Assembly: GCA_022578965.1 (NCBI GenBank)
Contig: MU400851.1
Location: forward strand, 1-31,835
Reading direction: 5' to 3'
DNA length: 31,835 nucleotides
Source of the DNA: Xylaria sp. FL1777
Taxonomy: Eukaryota > Ascomycota > Sordariomycetes > Xylariales > Xylariaceae
The position numbers and the translations under genes are program-made. Positions within the stretch are counted from its first letter, which is position 1; every line of letters begins with the position of its first letter. Positions 1 to 9,110 of the stretch are shown here, piece by piece. The notes beneath the pieces are model-generated. The model was not told where the DNA came from. It worked only from the letters and a program-made list of their open reading frames with translations, and did not search any database.

Positions 1-11
1 TAACCCTAATC
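1..11 (+). repeat. Terminal telomeric repeat (C-rich strand)
   Basis: The window begins TAACCCTAATC, about one and a half units of the TTAGGG-type telomere repeat read on the C-rich strand. This is the orientation expected at a left chromosome end. Only one full unit is present, so the sequence probably starts at the innermost edge of the telomere. Confidence 0.75.
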
Positions 12-279
12 TTTTTTAACTTCTGCCGTTTTATACCATAACAATAATCTTGCCCCTTTTTTTTTACATTTTCTTTCTTTTTTCCTATAAAACATATCCT
101 TTTAAAAACAACTTCAACATTTTCTTTTTTCTTTTTTACAATTTTTTTCCTTCTTATATACTACCTTTTATTTTTTATTCCCATAATAATATCTCATTTT
201 TCGTTCATTTTTTTTTCTCCAACTATAATTTTAAACTTTACTTTATATATAACAATACATTATTATATAACTTTACTTG

Positions 280-640
280 TTTTTTATAAACCCGTAACCT
301 CTTTTTTATAAAACTTTAATTTTTTCTTTATAAACCCCTAACTTTTTCTTTATAAAACTTTCACTTTTTTCCTTTTAAAACTTTCTTTTTTTTTTTATAA
401 AACTTTAACCTTTTTCTTTATAACACCTTAACCTTTTTTTTATAACCTTTAACCTGTTTTTAATTAATCTTTTACTTTTTCTTTATAATACCTTTACCTC
501 TTTTTTATAAAACTTTTACTTTTTCCTCGTAAAACTTTGACCTTTTCTTTATAAAACTTTCACCTCTTTTTGATAAATCCTTAACTTTTTCTTTGTAAAA
601 CTTCCACCTTTTTTTCATAAAACCTTCACCTCTTTTTTCG
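280..640 (+). repeat. Subtelomeric minisatellite, 20-23 bp unit, nearly G-free
   Basis: About 17 imperfect head-to-tail units with consensus TTTTTCTTTATAAAACTTTA followed by ACC. Between 301 and 660 only 8 of 360 bases on this strand are G, and 301-420 has none. The strand bias is that of the adjacent CCCTAA strand. No coding meaning is likely; open frames here (for example 50-289 +) are Phe/Tyr-rich products of T tracts. Confidence 0.75.
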
Positions 641-1203
641 TAACATACCGGAAATAACCCCCCGAAATAAAAAACAATCACCATAAAACTCGTATTTTTA
701 ACCTGCTGCTTTTTGAAATTATAACATTACTATAACATCTCGTTATACCTCTTTTTTTTCTGCTTTTATATCTCTTTCTTAAAAAATCAACTTACATTAT
801 ATATTTTCTCTTACTATACATATATATTTATTACCTTTTTTTTTTTTATAAACTGTATCTTTTGTTTTATTTAACCCTACTTTTTTTTTTAATACATTCT
901 TTTTTCCTTACAATATTATACCTCTTTTTCTGCAAACCTTACTGCGTATTCTTAAACTATTATTTTTTTCTTTTTAAAACATTATCTTGTTTTTTTCAAA
1001 CTCTACCTCTTCTTTATAAAACTCTACCTCTTCCTTATAAAACTCTACCTCTCCCTTATAACAATACAAAAAATTGCATTTTCTCTTTTTCTTGCAATAT
1101 ATGTTTTCGAAACAATAACTCATTAAATAACACATAGTATAATAATAATCCTGTTCTTTTTTTCTCGTGTTCCAAAAAAACACCCTCTCTTCAAACGTGA
1201 CTT
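641..1203. other. T/C/A-rich spacer with a short 21-bp triplication
   Basis: Low-complexity sequence continues the T-rich style of the terminal array. At about 998-1060 a 21-bp unit (AACTCTACCTCTTCTTTATA plus A) occurs three times in tandem with few changes. No credible gene on either strand: the open frames at 862-1137 (+) and 974-1183 (-) merely translate these repeats. Confidence 0.6.
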
Positions 1204-1367
1204 AAAATAATAATAATAGCGGTTACTTAACAATTCAATAATTATAGCAGTTAGTTAACAATATAATAACAATAGCAGTTATTTAACAATATAATAACAA
1301 TAGCGGTTATTTAACAATACAATAATTATAGCTGTTAATTAACAATATAATATCAATAGCAGTTACT
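1204..1367 (+). repeat. 28-bp tandem array, left part
   Basis: Six units start at 1204, 1232, 1260, 1288, 1316 and 1344. The unit is about AATATAATAACAATAGCAGT followed by TATTTAAC. The sixth unit stops after 24 bases, at TTACT, where the 1,545-bp element begins. The array resumes after the element, so it was one block of about 12 units before insertion. Unit-to-unit differences are mostly C/T and G/A, as expected for RIP acting on tandem copies. Confidence 0.85.
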
Positions 1368-1780
1368 TGTAACGGACCTATTATACATCAATATAACAGG
1401 TTCGCCCTTGGGGTCTTGATTTACAGGCAACAATAGGATCCTCAGCAGTAGTCCGTTAGGGAGGTTTTTGGGGTACTTTTACTACTGTGCATTAATAAAG
1501 GTCTTAAAGAATTAAGAGTAATAAGTATATTAGTGCTTAGCAGTCATAAGAAAATTAATAGCTAAAGAGCTAGAACTAAGTAAGTAACTAGTTATAGAAA
1601 AAGTACAATTATATAGACAAAAGAGAGGTAAGAAAAGTAGAGATCCTCTCCCTAGATTACTACAAATCCAGTAAGCACTGGATTACCATAAGTTTAGTAA
1701 GCACTAAATTACCGTAAGTTCGGTAAGCCAGGTAAGCCGTTACGTAACTCGGTTCTAGTCAGCAAAGAAGAGGTGCCGAG

Positions 1781-1790
1781 TATATATAAA
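1781..1790 (+). promoter_or_regulatory. TATA box of the inserted element
   Basis: TATATATAAA followed by GGC lies about 125 bp upstream of the fossil gene's ATG at 1914, with a pyrimidine-rich leader between. The position inside the element suggests that the element supplied its own polymerase II promoter. Nothing indicates it is still active. Confidence 0.5.
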
Positions 1791-1913
1791 GGCATTAAGC
1801 CGCTCTAAAGGCCACCCCAGTGCTAATTTCGTAACATTATCTCCCTCCTTCCAGAATTGTTGTTCTAACAATTTTCCGTAAGTATTCTTCTTTCTTTTCT
1901 TTTACGCATTAAA

Positions 1914-2534
1914 ATGTCAGGGCGTATCAAAAAAACTAACCGCTCATCAAAAACAAAGCAGAGACTCATTTTTGCTTCCTTTATTAACTCTACTAGTTAC
2001 AAAGTCATGCCTTGTTTTCGCTGCTTTAATTAGTTACTAATGTGCAAAATAACAAATAATATGTTTTGCTGCTTCGAGTGCATACGCGCTAGCCGTTCCT
2101 GCAATAGATTAGGAGTCCCAATTAACTCAATCAACAACATAGTTTCTGAGCACTATTATCTTAAAGAAAAAAAAAAGCAGGCAAAGCAACGGCTGCTCTT
2201 AGTTTAAAAAGAACTAAAACAAGCTTAGGACAGCCTTAACTCTGTTTTAAGCAAGCTAGCTCGGCTTCGCACATAAAAACGTTTTCTAAAGGCAAAAAGT
2301 ATCAAAATAGTTTAGCAAGAGCTCTAGTCCCTAAATAAATTAAACAAAATAAAGCGTATTAAAAAGAAACAAAAGGCGTTAGCAAAGAAGCAAAAACAAC
2401 AGAAAAAGCGAGCTAAAGCAGCGCAGGCTGCCTTATCTAAGTTTAATTAGAATTCTTTAGATGTTTTCTTTAAAGCCAACCTTCTCCCCTTAGTTTTAAG
2501 CGGTCAAAGTATTAGCAGTAGAACTAATTCATAA
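1914..2534 (+). pseudogene. Fossil Zn2Cys6 / coiled-coil protein of the inserted element
   Basis: One frame of 206 codons runs from ATG (1914) to TAA (2532-2534), broken by seven TAG/TAA and no TGA. Six cysteines lie at residues 34, 37, 44, 53, 56 and 63: the C-X2-C-X6-C-X8-C-X2-C-X6-C spacing of GAL4-type zinc clusters. A Lys/Gln/Leu-rich coiled coil follows (about residues 85-180), and most of the stops sit where Gln would fit, as expected from CAG/CAA to TAG/TAA. The start MSGRIKKTNRSS and the zinc-cluster plus coiled-coil layout resemble a short protein widely repeated in fungal genomes and, from memory, linked with LTR elements. Its function is not known to me. No indels are evident, so inactivation was by point mutation. 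Confidence 0.7.
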
Positions 2535-2912
2535 TTGTTGCAGCAGTTTTTAAGTGTTTCTTAAGTTTCCAAGTATTGTTAGCATATAAATATTCCTTTC
2601 ACTTAACGAGGTATTCAATGTTGTTGTTATTCTAACAGAAATCCAGTATATTCTCTACTTTATAAACGTTCTAGTTTATTTCTATTTCCAATTATGTTTC
2701 AATAAGTATATTAATAGGCGCTAGTTCTAGTAGAAAAATATAAAAAACCAGGTAAATCTGCATATTCTTTAGTAATAACAGTTTATAGTTAGTAAGTAAA
2801 ATAACTTCTTTAACTTTAAAAGGACCAAGTTTCTTGAACTCTAATTTGTTGCTTGGTCGTTTTGTTTTAATTTAAGGAATATTAGTGTTCGCATTTTGTT
2901 TTTATTGTAACA

Positions 2913-3080
2913 TTACTTAATAATACAATAATCATAGCAGTTAGTTAACAATATAATAACAATAACGGTTAATCAACAATATAGTAATCATAGCAGTTAG
3001 TAAACAATACAGTAATTATAGCGGTTATTTAACAATAAAATAACAATAGCAGTTACGGAACAATATAGTAATAATAGCAG
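2913..3080 (+). repeat. 28-bp tandem array, right part
   Basis: After the duplicated TTACT the interrupted unit finishes at 2921 and six further units follow, starting at 2922, 2950, 2978, 3006, 3034 and 3062. The last decays after about 19 bases. These units match those at 1204-1367, which proves that the two parts were once continuous. Confidence 0.85.
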
Positions 3081-3599
3081 TTCCTAGTAGAAGGAAAATA
3101 CTAAGGAAAGAAAAAAAAGAGCAGTCATAAAATATAAAAAGTCGTTACAATAGAGGATCTAAACGAAAACAAAAAAAGAAACGTAGCCCGGATAAAATGC
3201 GAGCATCTGTAGCAAAACATCAAGTACGCTACGCTTGCCTTTTTTTTGCACCTAGTACTATGGAGTAAAAAAAACCCGCTGTGCAGCTTAGCAGCGCCGT
3301 TTTTCTACCTGTGTACCCATAGGGAAACCCGTACAAAAAGCCAGATAAAAACCCCATGCAACAATGTCTACGCCGCTACCTCGAAGCTTCACTACCTTAT
3401 AAACACTAGTTCTCACTAACCAGCTCGCTAAACAAAAAGTAAGGTCAAAAAGCAAAAGGACTCTTTCTCCTAAAGCTCTCGAACCTCTTGCCTTGCTAAA
3501 AAGCGCAAAAAAGCCTCCTGCTAGTTTTTTCTCTTTCACCCGCCCTCTTTCTTCTCTTCCTATCTCCTCCTATCTCCGTCGCCGGTTTTTGCTTCACGC
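3081..3599. other. Transition segment; possible continuation of a minus-strand relic
   Basis: 3081-3290 is A-rich with no recognisable feature. From 3599 down to about 3400 on the minus strand, the frame of the neighbouring relic continues as a Lys/Arg/Glu-rich stretch with several stops. The 83-codon open frames here (3288-3539 minus, 3493-3744 plus) overlap on opposite strands and resemble nothing I know. Confidence 0.3.
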
Positions 3600-3865
3600 T
3601 AGTTCTTCGCTATATTATATATCAAGCATACTAGCTACGCCCTCTTTGCGTTTCTCCAGAAAAAAAGTTCTTCTGCTTACTTTCCGTCCGCTAGTAGCTG
3701 TAATACTAGTTCTACAAGCTTATTTACAATCTCTCCTAAATTAGCAAGTTCGTTAGCTTTGCGTTCCCCGTTAAAACGCTGCTGCATTGCTGTAGCATCG
3801 CCAGTTTCCACGTTTCCTGTTATATCCGCACTCCGCGAACAAAGTGCTAGCCACTTAGTAGGTTA
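3600..3865 (-). pseudogene. Fossil of an unrecognised helical protein
   Basis: The minus strand has about 54 stop-free codons from 3841 to 3680 with convincing protein character (SADITGNVETGDATAMQQRF, then a Leu/Val-rich helix ending LVLQLLADGK). A TAA interrupts, and the frame resumes as AEELFFWRNAKRA. Density of charged residues and few stops contrast with the other frames. It lies just downstream of the FAR1-like relic in the same direction but not in a shown common frame. It could be a later part of that protein or a separate gene. I do not recognise the family. Confidence 0.4.
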
Positions 3866-3984
3866 AAGTTATTACGCTAATTCTAGCGATCCTAATTATT
3901 TAATGTTAAAACGCAAACTCGCAAGGTTATAATCAAATGTTAAAAATTTAAATATCGTTTTAAGTAAAAACAGACTTTTTATAT

Positions 3985-4623
3985 TGCTGTTCTACTATGC
4001 TTCGGATATCTTAAGCCTAAATACTAACCCAGCAGCTAATTAATTTAATAGTTACTCTTATTAAGTTCGTAAGCTTGCAAAAAAAAAAGTAAGCAAAAAG
4101 GTCTAAAGTTAAAGCTATAGTTATGCTAGTAATATTTTATATCTTTGTATAGTTGTAATAACCATTAACCCTCGTTTATAGCTTTAGCAATAACTACCCA
4201 TTTGCAGCCAATTTTCCAAGACTTTCGCTGCCGAAGTCCCTTGCCTTTGCTTTTCTTAACTTGTTTAAATCAGTCACATTAAATAAAAAATCAAATTAGT
4301 CGTTCTTTAAACAAATATAAGTAGTCTTTAGCAATACTAAACCCATTATTTTTCGCAAATAAATTAACGTAGTTAAAAAGCGCATTAGCTATAAAAAATA
4401 GGTCGCCTAAAATAAATGGGTTAAAAATAGTCTCTAGAACTAAGAACAGTAAATAGTAGCTAGCTAACAAAATGCTTGCTTTAAATAGCAAAGCTAGCAC
4501 AAGAAAAGTTTGTTTAAGCAACACTATTATAAATAAAGCGCCTTTAATTAAACTTAGTACAAGTAACCTTGCTAGTAAACTTCGGGGCAGTAAATATAAA
4601 AAGAAAAAGTTATAGCTATCCAA
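3985..4623 (-). pseudogene. Fossil FAR1-type DNA-binding domain of a Mutator-like (MULE) transposase
   Basis: A single minus-strand frame runs from 4623 to about 3990. The first 110 codons are open; stops then appear. Landmarks in order: ALFNYVNLFAKNNGFSIAKD; a CD doublet; a basic stretch with KSKGKGLRQRKSWKIGCKW; VVIAKAINEG; then HNYS. This matches the FAR1/WRKY-GCM1 zinc-finger plan of fungal MULE-type transposases (paired Cys, basic patch, HxH). The last ligand reads Tyr (TAT) where the family has His (CAT), a typical C-to-T change. The hydrophobic N-terminal stretch encoded at 4623-4480 is probably not native. The MULE catalytic DDE core was not found downstream, so the gene is truncated or the rest is unreadable. 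Confidence 0.65.
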
Positions 4624-5399
4624 ATTTAATAATAACTACCCCCGTCTATATCTCCACTAACGTACGCGTTTATACAAACAAACTAAGTCTATAAAAAGCT
4701 ATTGACTTTTTTTTACAACTTTACGAACTAACCTTAAAGCCAATTCAAATTCTTCCCGAGTAGCAGTTAGCAAGCTAGCAGTGCAAAACAGTTCAACAAA
4801 CTAGAATATTAGAAAAACAGAAGTAAAACCGGTTTCTAAGCTAGGCATAGGCATTCGTATACATTAGAGCCTTAGTAGGTTACAGAAAGTGTTGCTAAAG
4901 AAAATCTTATAATCGGTACAGTTTTTCTATGCTAGCTTGTTAAGCTCTTTACAGCCACGCAAGTGCAGAACGGTGCTAAAAAGGTAAAGGTAGGCATTAT
5001 TGTTACTAAAGCCATAAAATAAAGAAACACTATTACTACTACAACTAAATACAAAAGATCAGCAAGTTAAAATGGTTACAAAAGCAGCAAATAACTTATT
5101 ACGTAGCAAAAGTAAACAAAAAAAAGAATAACAAAACGTACGTTATCTTTTTTAACGATAAAATAAATTATCTAAAGTAGAAACACGCCTATAAAACAAC
5201 TAAAGCTTAAAAGCTTAAGAAAACATCGTATAATATAAAAGTTAATTAAAATTACAAGATTAAAGTATGTAATAAATATGTTTCTAATATTAACAAAATA
5301 AAATGTATAAACAGAATTAAATCAACAAAATATATAAAAAGAAATAGGAAATAAACAACATTAAGTAAATAAAAAAATACAGTATGCACTACCCTTTTA
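4624..5399. other. AT-rich segment with unassigned coding-like fragments
   Basis: No gene recognised. On the plus strand about 5020-5160 reads as a Lys/Gln-rich stretch (TKDQQVKMVTKAANNLLRSK) with few stops that may be a fragment of a basic protein. The rest is A-rich with many stops in all frames. Confidence 0.25.
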
Positions 5400-6250
5400 A
5401 AATAAAGCTAATAAAAGCGTTATATATTTATAGCAATTCCCCTAAAAAATTGATATAAACACATAAGAAATTAATACAGACACATAAAAAATTAATACAG
5501 ACATATAACGCTTACAGCCACATAACAAACAACTTTACAACTACCTATCACACTCCAACAGAAGACATATCGTTTGGTTCCAAATGGAAAGGGCTATTCG
5601 GAAATACCAACAGCTTCTCTGTAGGGCCAACGGTCGCAGAGATATTTACATATATGCTACTATATGGATTCTCTAGGGCATATAAGCATATAGCATAAAT
5701 AGCATAGCAACCATTAGTCCTATAACCAAGCCGTTAGTGTTTTTAAATAAAGCACTCGATTCTAGTCCAAATAGCTAGTTTAGAACTATATTACAACTAG
5801 TGGTTGCAAAGTTATTCATTATATAGCTATAAGCGTTATGTATTTCTAGCAATTTCTCATATACTTGTAATAACTCCTAATATCTAACGTAATTCACAAG
5901 CAAGCAACGCACTTTTCACTATTTTATTAGGTTCAATTATTAACAACTTTACAACTAAAGCATTTATTATTAAAAATCAATTAGATTCTAATTTATTACT
6001 CGTTTCTATATCCTTATCACAAGTTCTTGCATTATAGCCAGTTTTGCTGCACTATTCACATCGTCGCTAGCGCAGCAAACTTAACTTACTACTACCACGT
6101 TTTTTTAACGTTTATAACCGCACCAGCTCTTTCACACCCTTTTAAGCTATTAAATCCATTGCATCTTCTACAATAAAACTTTCTCTATCCTATAAGCGCC
6201 TTTTTTTACCCTTCCGGCGCTTGCTAAGTGCTTTATTTGCTTTGCGAAGC
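5400..6250. other. Non-coding segment with short direct repeats and a less-mutated patch
   Basis: A 21-bp unit (ACACATAAGAAATTAATACAG) is repeated about 2.5 times at 5459-5510. A motif like AAGCGTTATATATTTATAGC occurs at about 5415 and again, mutated, at about 5833. Each is followed some 110 bp later by CAACTTTACAACT, hinting at decayed direct repeats about 415 bp apart. At 5570-5650 the sequence is richer in G and keeps TGG triplets that are rare elsewhere. No gene seen. Confidence 0.35.
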
Positions 6251-6251
6251 C

Positions 6252-6280
6252 TCCGGTTTTATATATATATATGTAGTTTT
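6252..6280 (+). promoter_or_regulatory. TA dinucleotide run upstream of the pogo fossil
   Basis: A short (TA)n tract, TTTATATATATATATATGTA, lies about 130 bp before the start of the transposase frame. It could be a TATA-like promoter or a simple repeat. No other promoter evidence. Confidence 0.25.
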
Positions 6281-6399
6281 TTCTCTCTTGTTCCTCGTTC
6301 AAATTACATTTCCTTTCTGGAAACAATAAAAAAGTAGCTAAAAAACGTTTTAGATTCTAGATAGCATTACCTAAGTACTTAAATTTTAGTTTCAAGAAT

Positions 6400-8071
6400 T
6401 CCTATCTTTTCTTTTTACGTCTTCCTTCCTTAGTATTGTTTTTTACTACAAAAACATAAGCAAATCGCGAATTAGCTCCTTAAGCAAAAGAACAAATCCT
6501 TACACGTTCCTTGCGCTAACAGGTGTTTTTATACAACGTTTCAACAAAAAACCTAGAGCTAAAGAGCTAATAGTTACGCCAAATCAAAACAATAGCCGAA
6601 AACAAAACAATAGCACAACGTAGTATCAATCGACTTACGCAAGCATTTTTTCCTCCGGCTTGCTTACGGGAAACACATCGCTAATTTTTTTCTACGCAAC
6701 TACAACACGTCCCCGGCTAGCAACAACGCGGCTTCAAACCTCGAAACCCAACCACCAGCCCTCCAAACGCGCAAGCATTAACATTAACACAAGCAGCTAG
6801 CCTGCAACAAAAATCCTAAAACCTATTAAGAATAATTTACGCAGGTTGGCCATACTATCGCAAAACATGGCATACAAGCAGAAAATATTTACAACTTTAG
6901 CGAAATAGGGTTTTAAATGCGCAAAAGTACCGGCCCAATAGTAGTAACTAGCGCTAAAAAACATAGACGTCCTAGGCAAGCAAAGCCAAAAAGCAAAGTA
7001 TAAGTAACAGTAAATCAGGCCATTAACTTCTAAAGTTAAGCGGTGCCACTATACTTCATTTTCTCAAGCAAAGTGCACTTAGCATTGTAATATCGTAACA
7101 AAAAACTACTAGCTAACTAAGTTATTAGCTTGTTTAAAAATAGCTGCAGTACGCCTAAAATAGCTAAAAGCTAGATCTAATACTTTAATGCTTATACGAA
7201 AAGCTGTACTAAAAAGGCTAAACGCTTTTTAATCCTAAATGTTCAGGAAAGCTACTATACAACAGAATTCAAGAAATATTGCTACGCCAATAACATATTT
7301 CCTCTTTGAATGCTAGCTCATTTATTCCATAAGCTCTAGCCTCTCGATTTAGTTCTTTTTCGTGTTTTCTAACGGCGTTACAGGCAATATACAAAACAGT
7401 TTATGCAGCAGCATCCAACCTACATAAACAAAGCAGATTTTCTAGCTGCGTTTTTAAACGCGTTTCAATAAGCCTTTACAGAAAACAATATTTAATCCAG
7501 CTTTAAAGCAGCCAGGCTTATGCCTCTCCATGCAAAAAGAATCCTATCTGCCAGAAAGGTTCAAAAAATAGCAAAAATACCATCGGTTAATTTCGAAAGG
7601 CTACCCCTAGTTTCAACAGCAAAAACACGGACTACCTTACTCGAGGCAAAAAAGCAATTAAGTCCAAAGAAAAGTAAGATATACACGCATTTCGAAAGCT
7701 TAGAAACAGTTATGTTAGACTCGATAAACTTTATAACAAAAGAAGCACAGAAAGTTATGCATTAGTTGGCCATTTTGCGCTAATACGCAAAAACGCTTCG
7801 AAAGAACAACTATAAGGGTAGCAAGCGTAGCAAAACAAAACAAAAGCAACTATTGCATAAAAAACCGCGTACAATACCAAGTAGTTAAAGAATACTAAAA
7901 ACAAAAAAGAAAAAAGTAGTAAAATGCAAAAAAAAAAAAAAAAGAAATAATCCAACAAAGAGGGCATAAACAAGTTAAAAATAGTATAACATCTATAGAA
8001 GCACTAAACACAATGCACAAACTTGTTAAGCAGATAAAAATACCTCAAAAGAAGAGAATTCTAATAAATAA
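6400..8071 (+). pseudogene. Fossil pogo-family (DDE_1, CENP-B-like) transposase
   Basis: One plus-strand frame can be followed from about 6400 to TAA at 8069-8071, roughly 550 codons, the usual length for fungal pogo-like transposases, with no indel detected. In order: HTH segment ending LHVPCANRC (about 6500); CENP-B-type HTH with LRLAYGKHIANFFLRNYN (about 6645-6700); FTQVGHTIAKHGIQAENIYN then FSEIGF (6835-6910), where the family has NFDETGF; RFLILNVQES (about 7220), where the family has LILDGHxSH; PLDLVLF (about 7340) for the third acidic motif; QQHPTYINKADFLAAFLNAF (7400-7470); an open stretch 7520-7765; and a Lys-rich tail ending near HNAQTC and SKEENSNK, like the small Cys/His tail of these proteins. 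Stops are TAA/TAG plus one TGA. Two catalytic Asp positions read Ser and Asn, so it is inactive. Terminal inverted repeats were not identified. Confidence 0.85.
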
Positions 8072-8599
8072 AAATGCAGTTAGTATGTTGTGCTTAATGC
8101 ACTTACGTTAACGCATAAAGTATGCAGAAAAGTAATGCATATACTTTAATGTTATAACTATTTGCGTAATACAAATATTTATAAATTACAGTATGCTAAA
8201 AATAATAGTTATCCTTTTTTTTCTTTTTATAAAAAAGGTTTTACAGCTAGCTCTATATAAAAAAGTTCTTATAGCTAAGCATATATATATGCAAAAGTTT
8301 ACACAGAAAGGTTTAAATATAAATTATAGCATATGCTTAGGTTTATATATAACCAATCAAGTCTTGCCTAGTAATAAAACTATAGCATTTTTATACTACG
8401 TAGCAATAAAAACAGAAAACAAAGCAGTACAGTAAGCAAAATAGCATAAATAGATCTTTTTCTACTTAACTCATAAAACATGCTAGCATATGTTTGTGCT
8501 TTATATAATATATAGCTAAAAGCAACTTAGTTCTTGCTTAAGTAGCAAATTAGTTTTTCCTCGATAGCGTTATTATCTTACATATAAATGCTAATAAGT
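8072..8599. other. AT-rich spacer between the pogo fossil and a minus-strand relic
   Basis: Probably contains the pogo element's 3' end and continuation of the minus-strand relic beyond 8600. The 80-codon plus-strand open frame at 8193-8435 is Ile/Leu/Lys-rich without motifs. On the minus strand, about 8500-8340 reads hydrophobic in one frame but with frame ambiguity. Nothing firmly assigned. Confidence 0.25.
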
Positions 8600-9110
8600 T
8601 CTATATTCCAACATTGCTTTCCTTTGTAGCACTTTTATCTCTAGTGCACTACTCCATCTTGGGTTTCCAAGGCCCGCTATAGCCTATCTTTAGCTCTTAG
8701 TAACCAGGAAGGATTACGCTTTTAGCAGCAGTAATAAATAGGCCTATAAAATAGCGGAACAAAAAAAGTGCTGCCTTCGAGACTACAGACGCTGCGCCAA
8801 AGTAAGTGCCTAATTCCTCCGCAAATTGCGCAAGTACCTCGTCCTTACGCCATTGCAAGATTTTCGCGCAAGCTTAGTACTTTTCGCAGCCCTACAACAC
8901 CATACAAAGGTCGTGCTCGTTTTCAATGCTCTTGTTGCTAATTGCCAGCTGCTAAACCTCCGTGCTTCAAAAAAAGTTAGTATACAGATTGTAGTCGTTA
9001 TTATCGTACGAACATACGCCTTTTTATTCCAAATACTTTATAAACTCGTTATAGTAGTTCTATTTCTTCGAATCGTAAAACAAATAGCAAGCTATATTTT
9101 CTAACAAAGC
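8600..9110 (-). pseudogene. Fossil cysteine-rich segment resembling the N-terminal region of a telomere-linked RecQ-like helicase (TLH)
   Basis: One minus-strand frame reads coherently through seven TAA/TAG and one TGA. It contains STEV, LAISNKSIENEHDLCMVL, then a C-X5-C-X5-C array whose first Cys is three residues after a His, then LQWRKDEVLAQFAEELGTYF and SKAALFLFRYFIGLF. The H-x2-C-X5-C-X5-C spacing followed by an aromatic helix is what I associate, from memory, with the region upstream of the helicase core in fungal TLH proteins. It points toward the telomere. Downstream the pogo fossil occupies 6400-8071, so the helicase core of this copy is lost or displaced. Upstream of 9110 the frame becomes ambiguous. 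Confidence 0.45.

Larger units (their letters stand above)
1368..2912 (+). mobile_element. Inserted TG...CA element (LTR-like or long solo LTR) carrying a Zn2Cys6 ORF
   Basis: The element starts TGTAACGGACC and ends TGTAACA, with the TG...CA termini of LTR elements. It interrupts a 28-bp array and is flanked by a perfect 5-bp direct repeat, TTACT, at 1363-1367 and 2913-2917; restoring the array needs removal of one copy. It holds a TATA box (1781-1790) and a fossil gene (1914-2534). The stretch 2535-2905 has no recognisable protein. I found no second copy of its 5' end, so paired LTRs are not shown. It could be a solo long LTR containing a gene, a non-autonomous element, or an element whose repeats are too mutated to match. 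Confidence 0.7.

Noticed and set aside
50..289. 79-codon open frame near the telomere
   Set aside because: Phe/Tyr/Asn-rich product of T-rich DNA without start context, motif or conservation signal.
862..1183. Overlapping open frames on both strands
   Set aside because: Both translate the same 21-bp repeats; neither shows coding character.
1368..2912. Paired long terminal repeats of a classical Ty3/gypsy element
   Set aside because: No second copy of the 5' end was found before the 3' end, and no reverse transcriptase or integrase reading is present.
1204..3080. Regularly spaced 28-bp units as a possible CRISPR array
   Set aside because: Units are directly adjacent with no spacers, and the setting is eukaryotic; it is a satellite split by an insertion.
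3288..3744. Two overlapping 83-codon open frames on opposite strands
   Set aside because: They shadow each other; the only protein-like reading here is in a third frame that continues from the upstream minus-strand relic.
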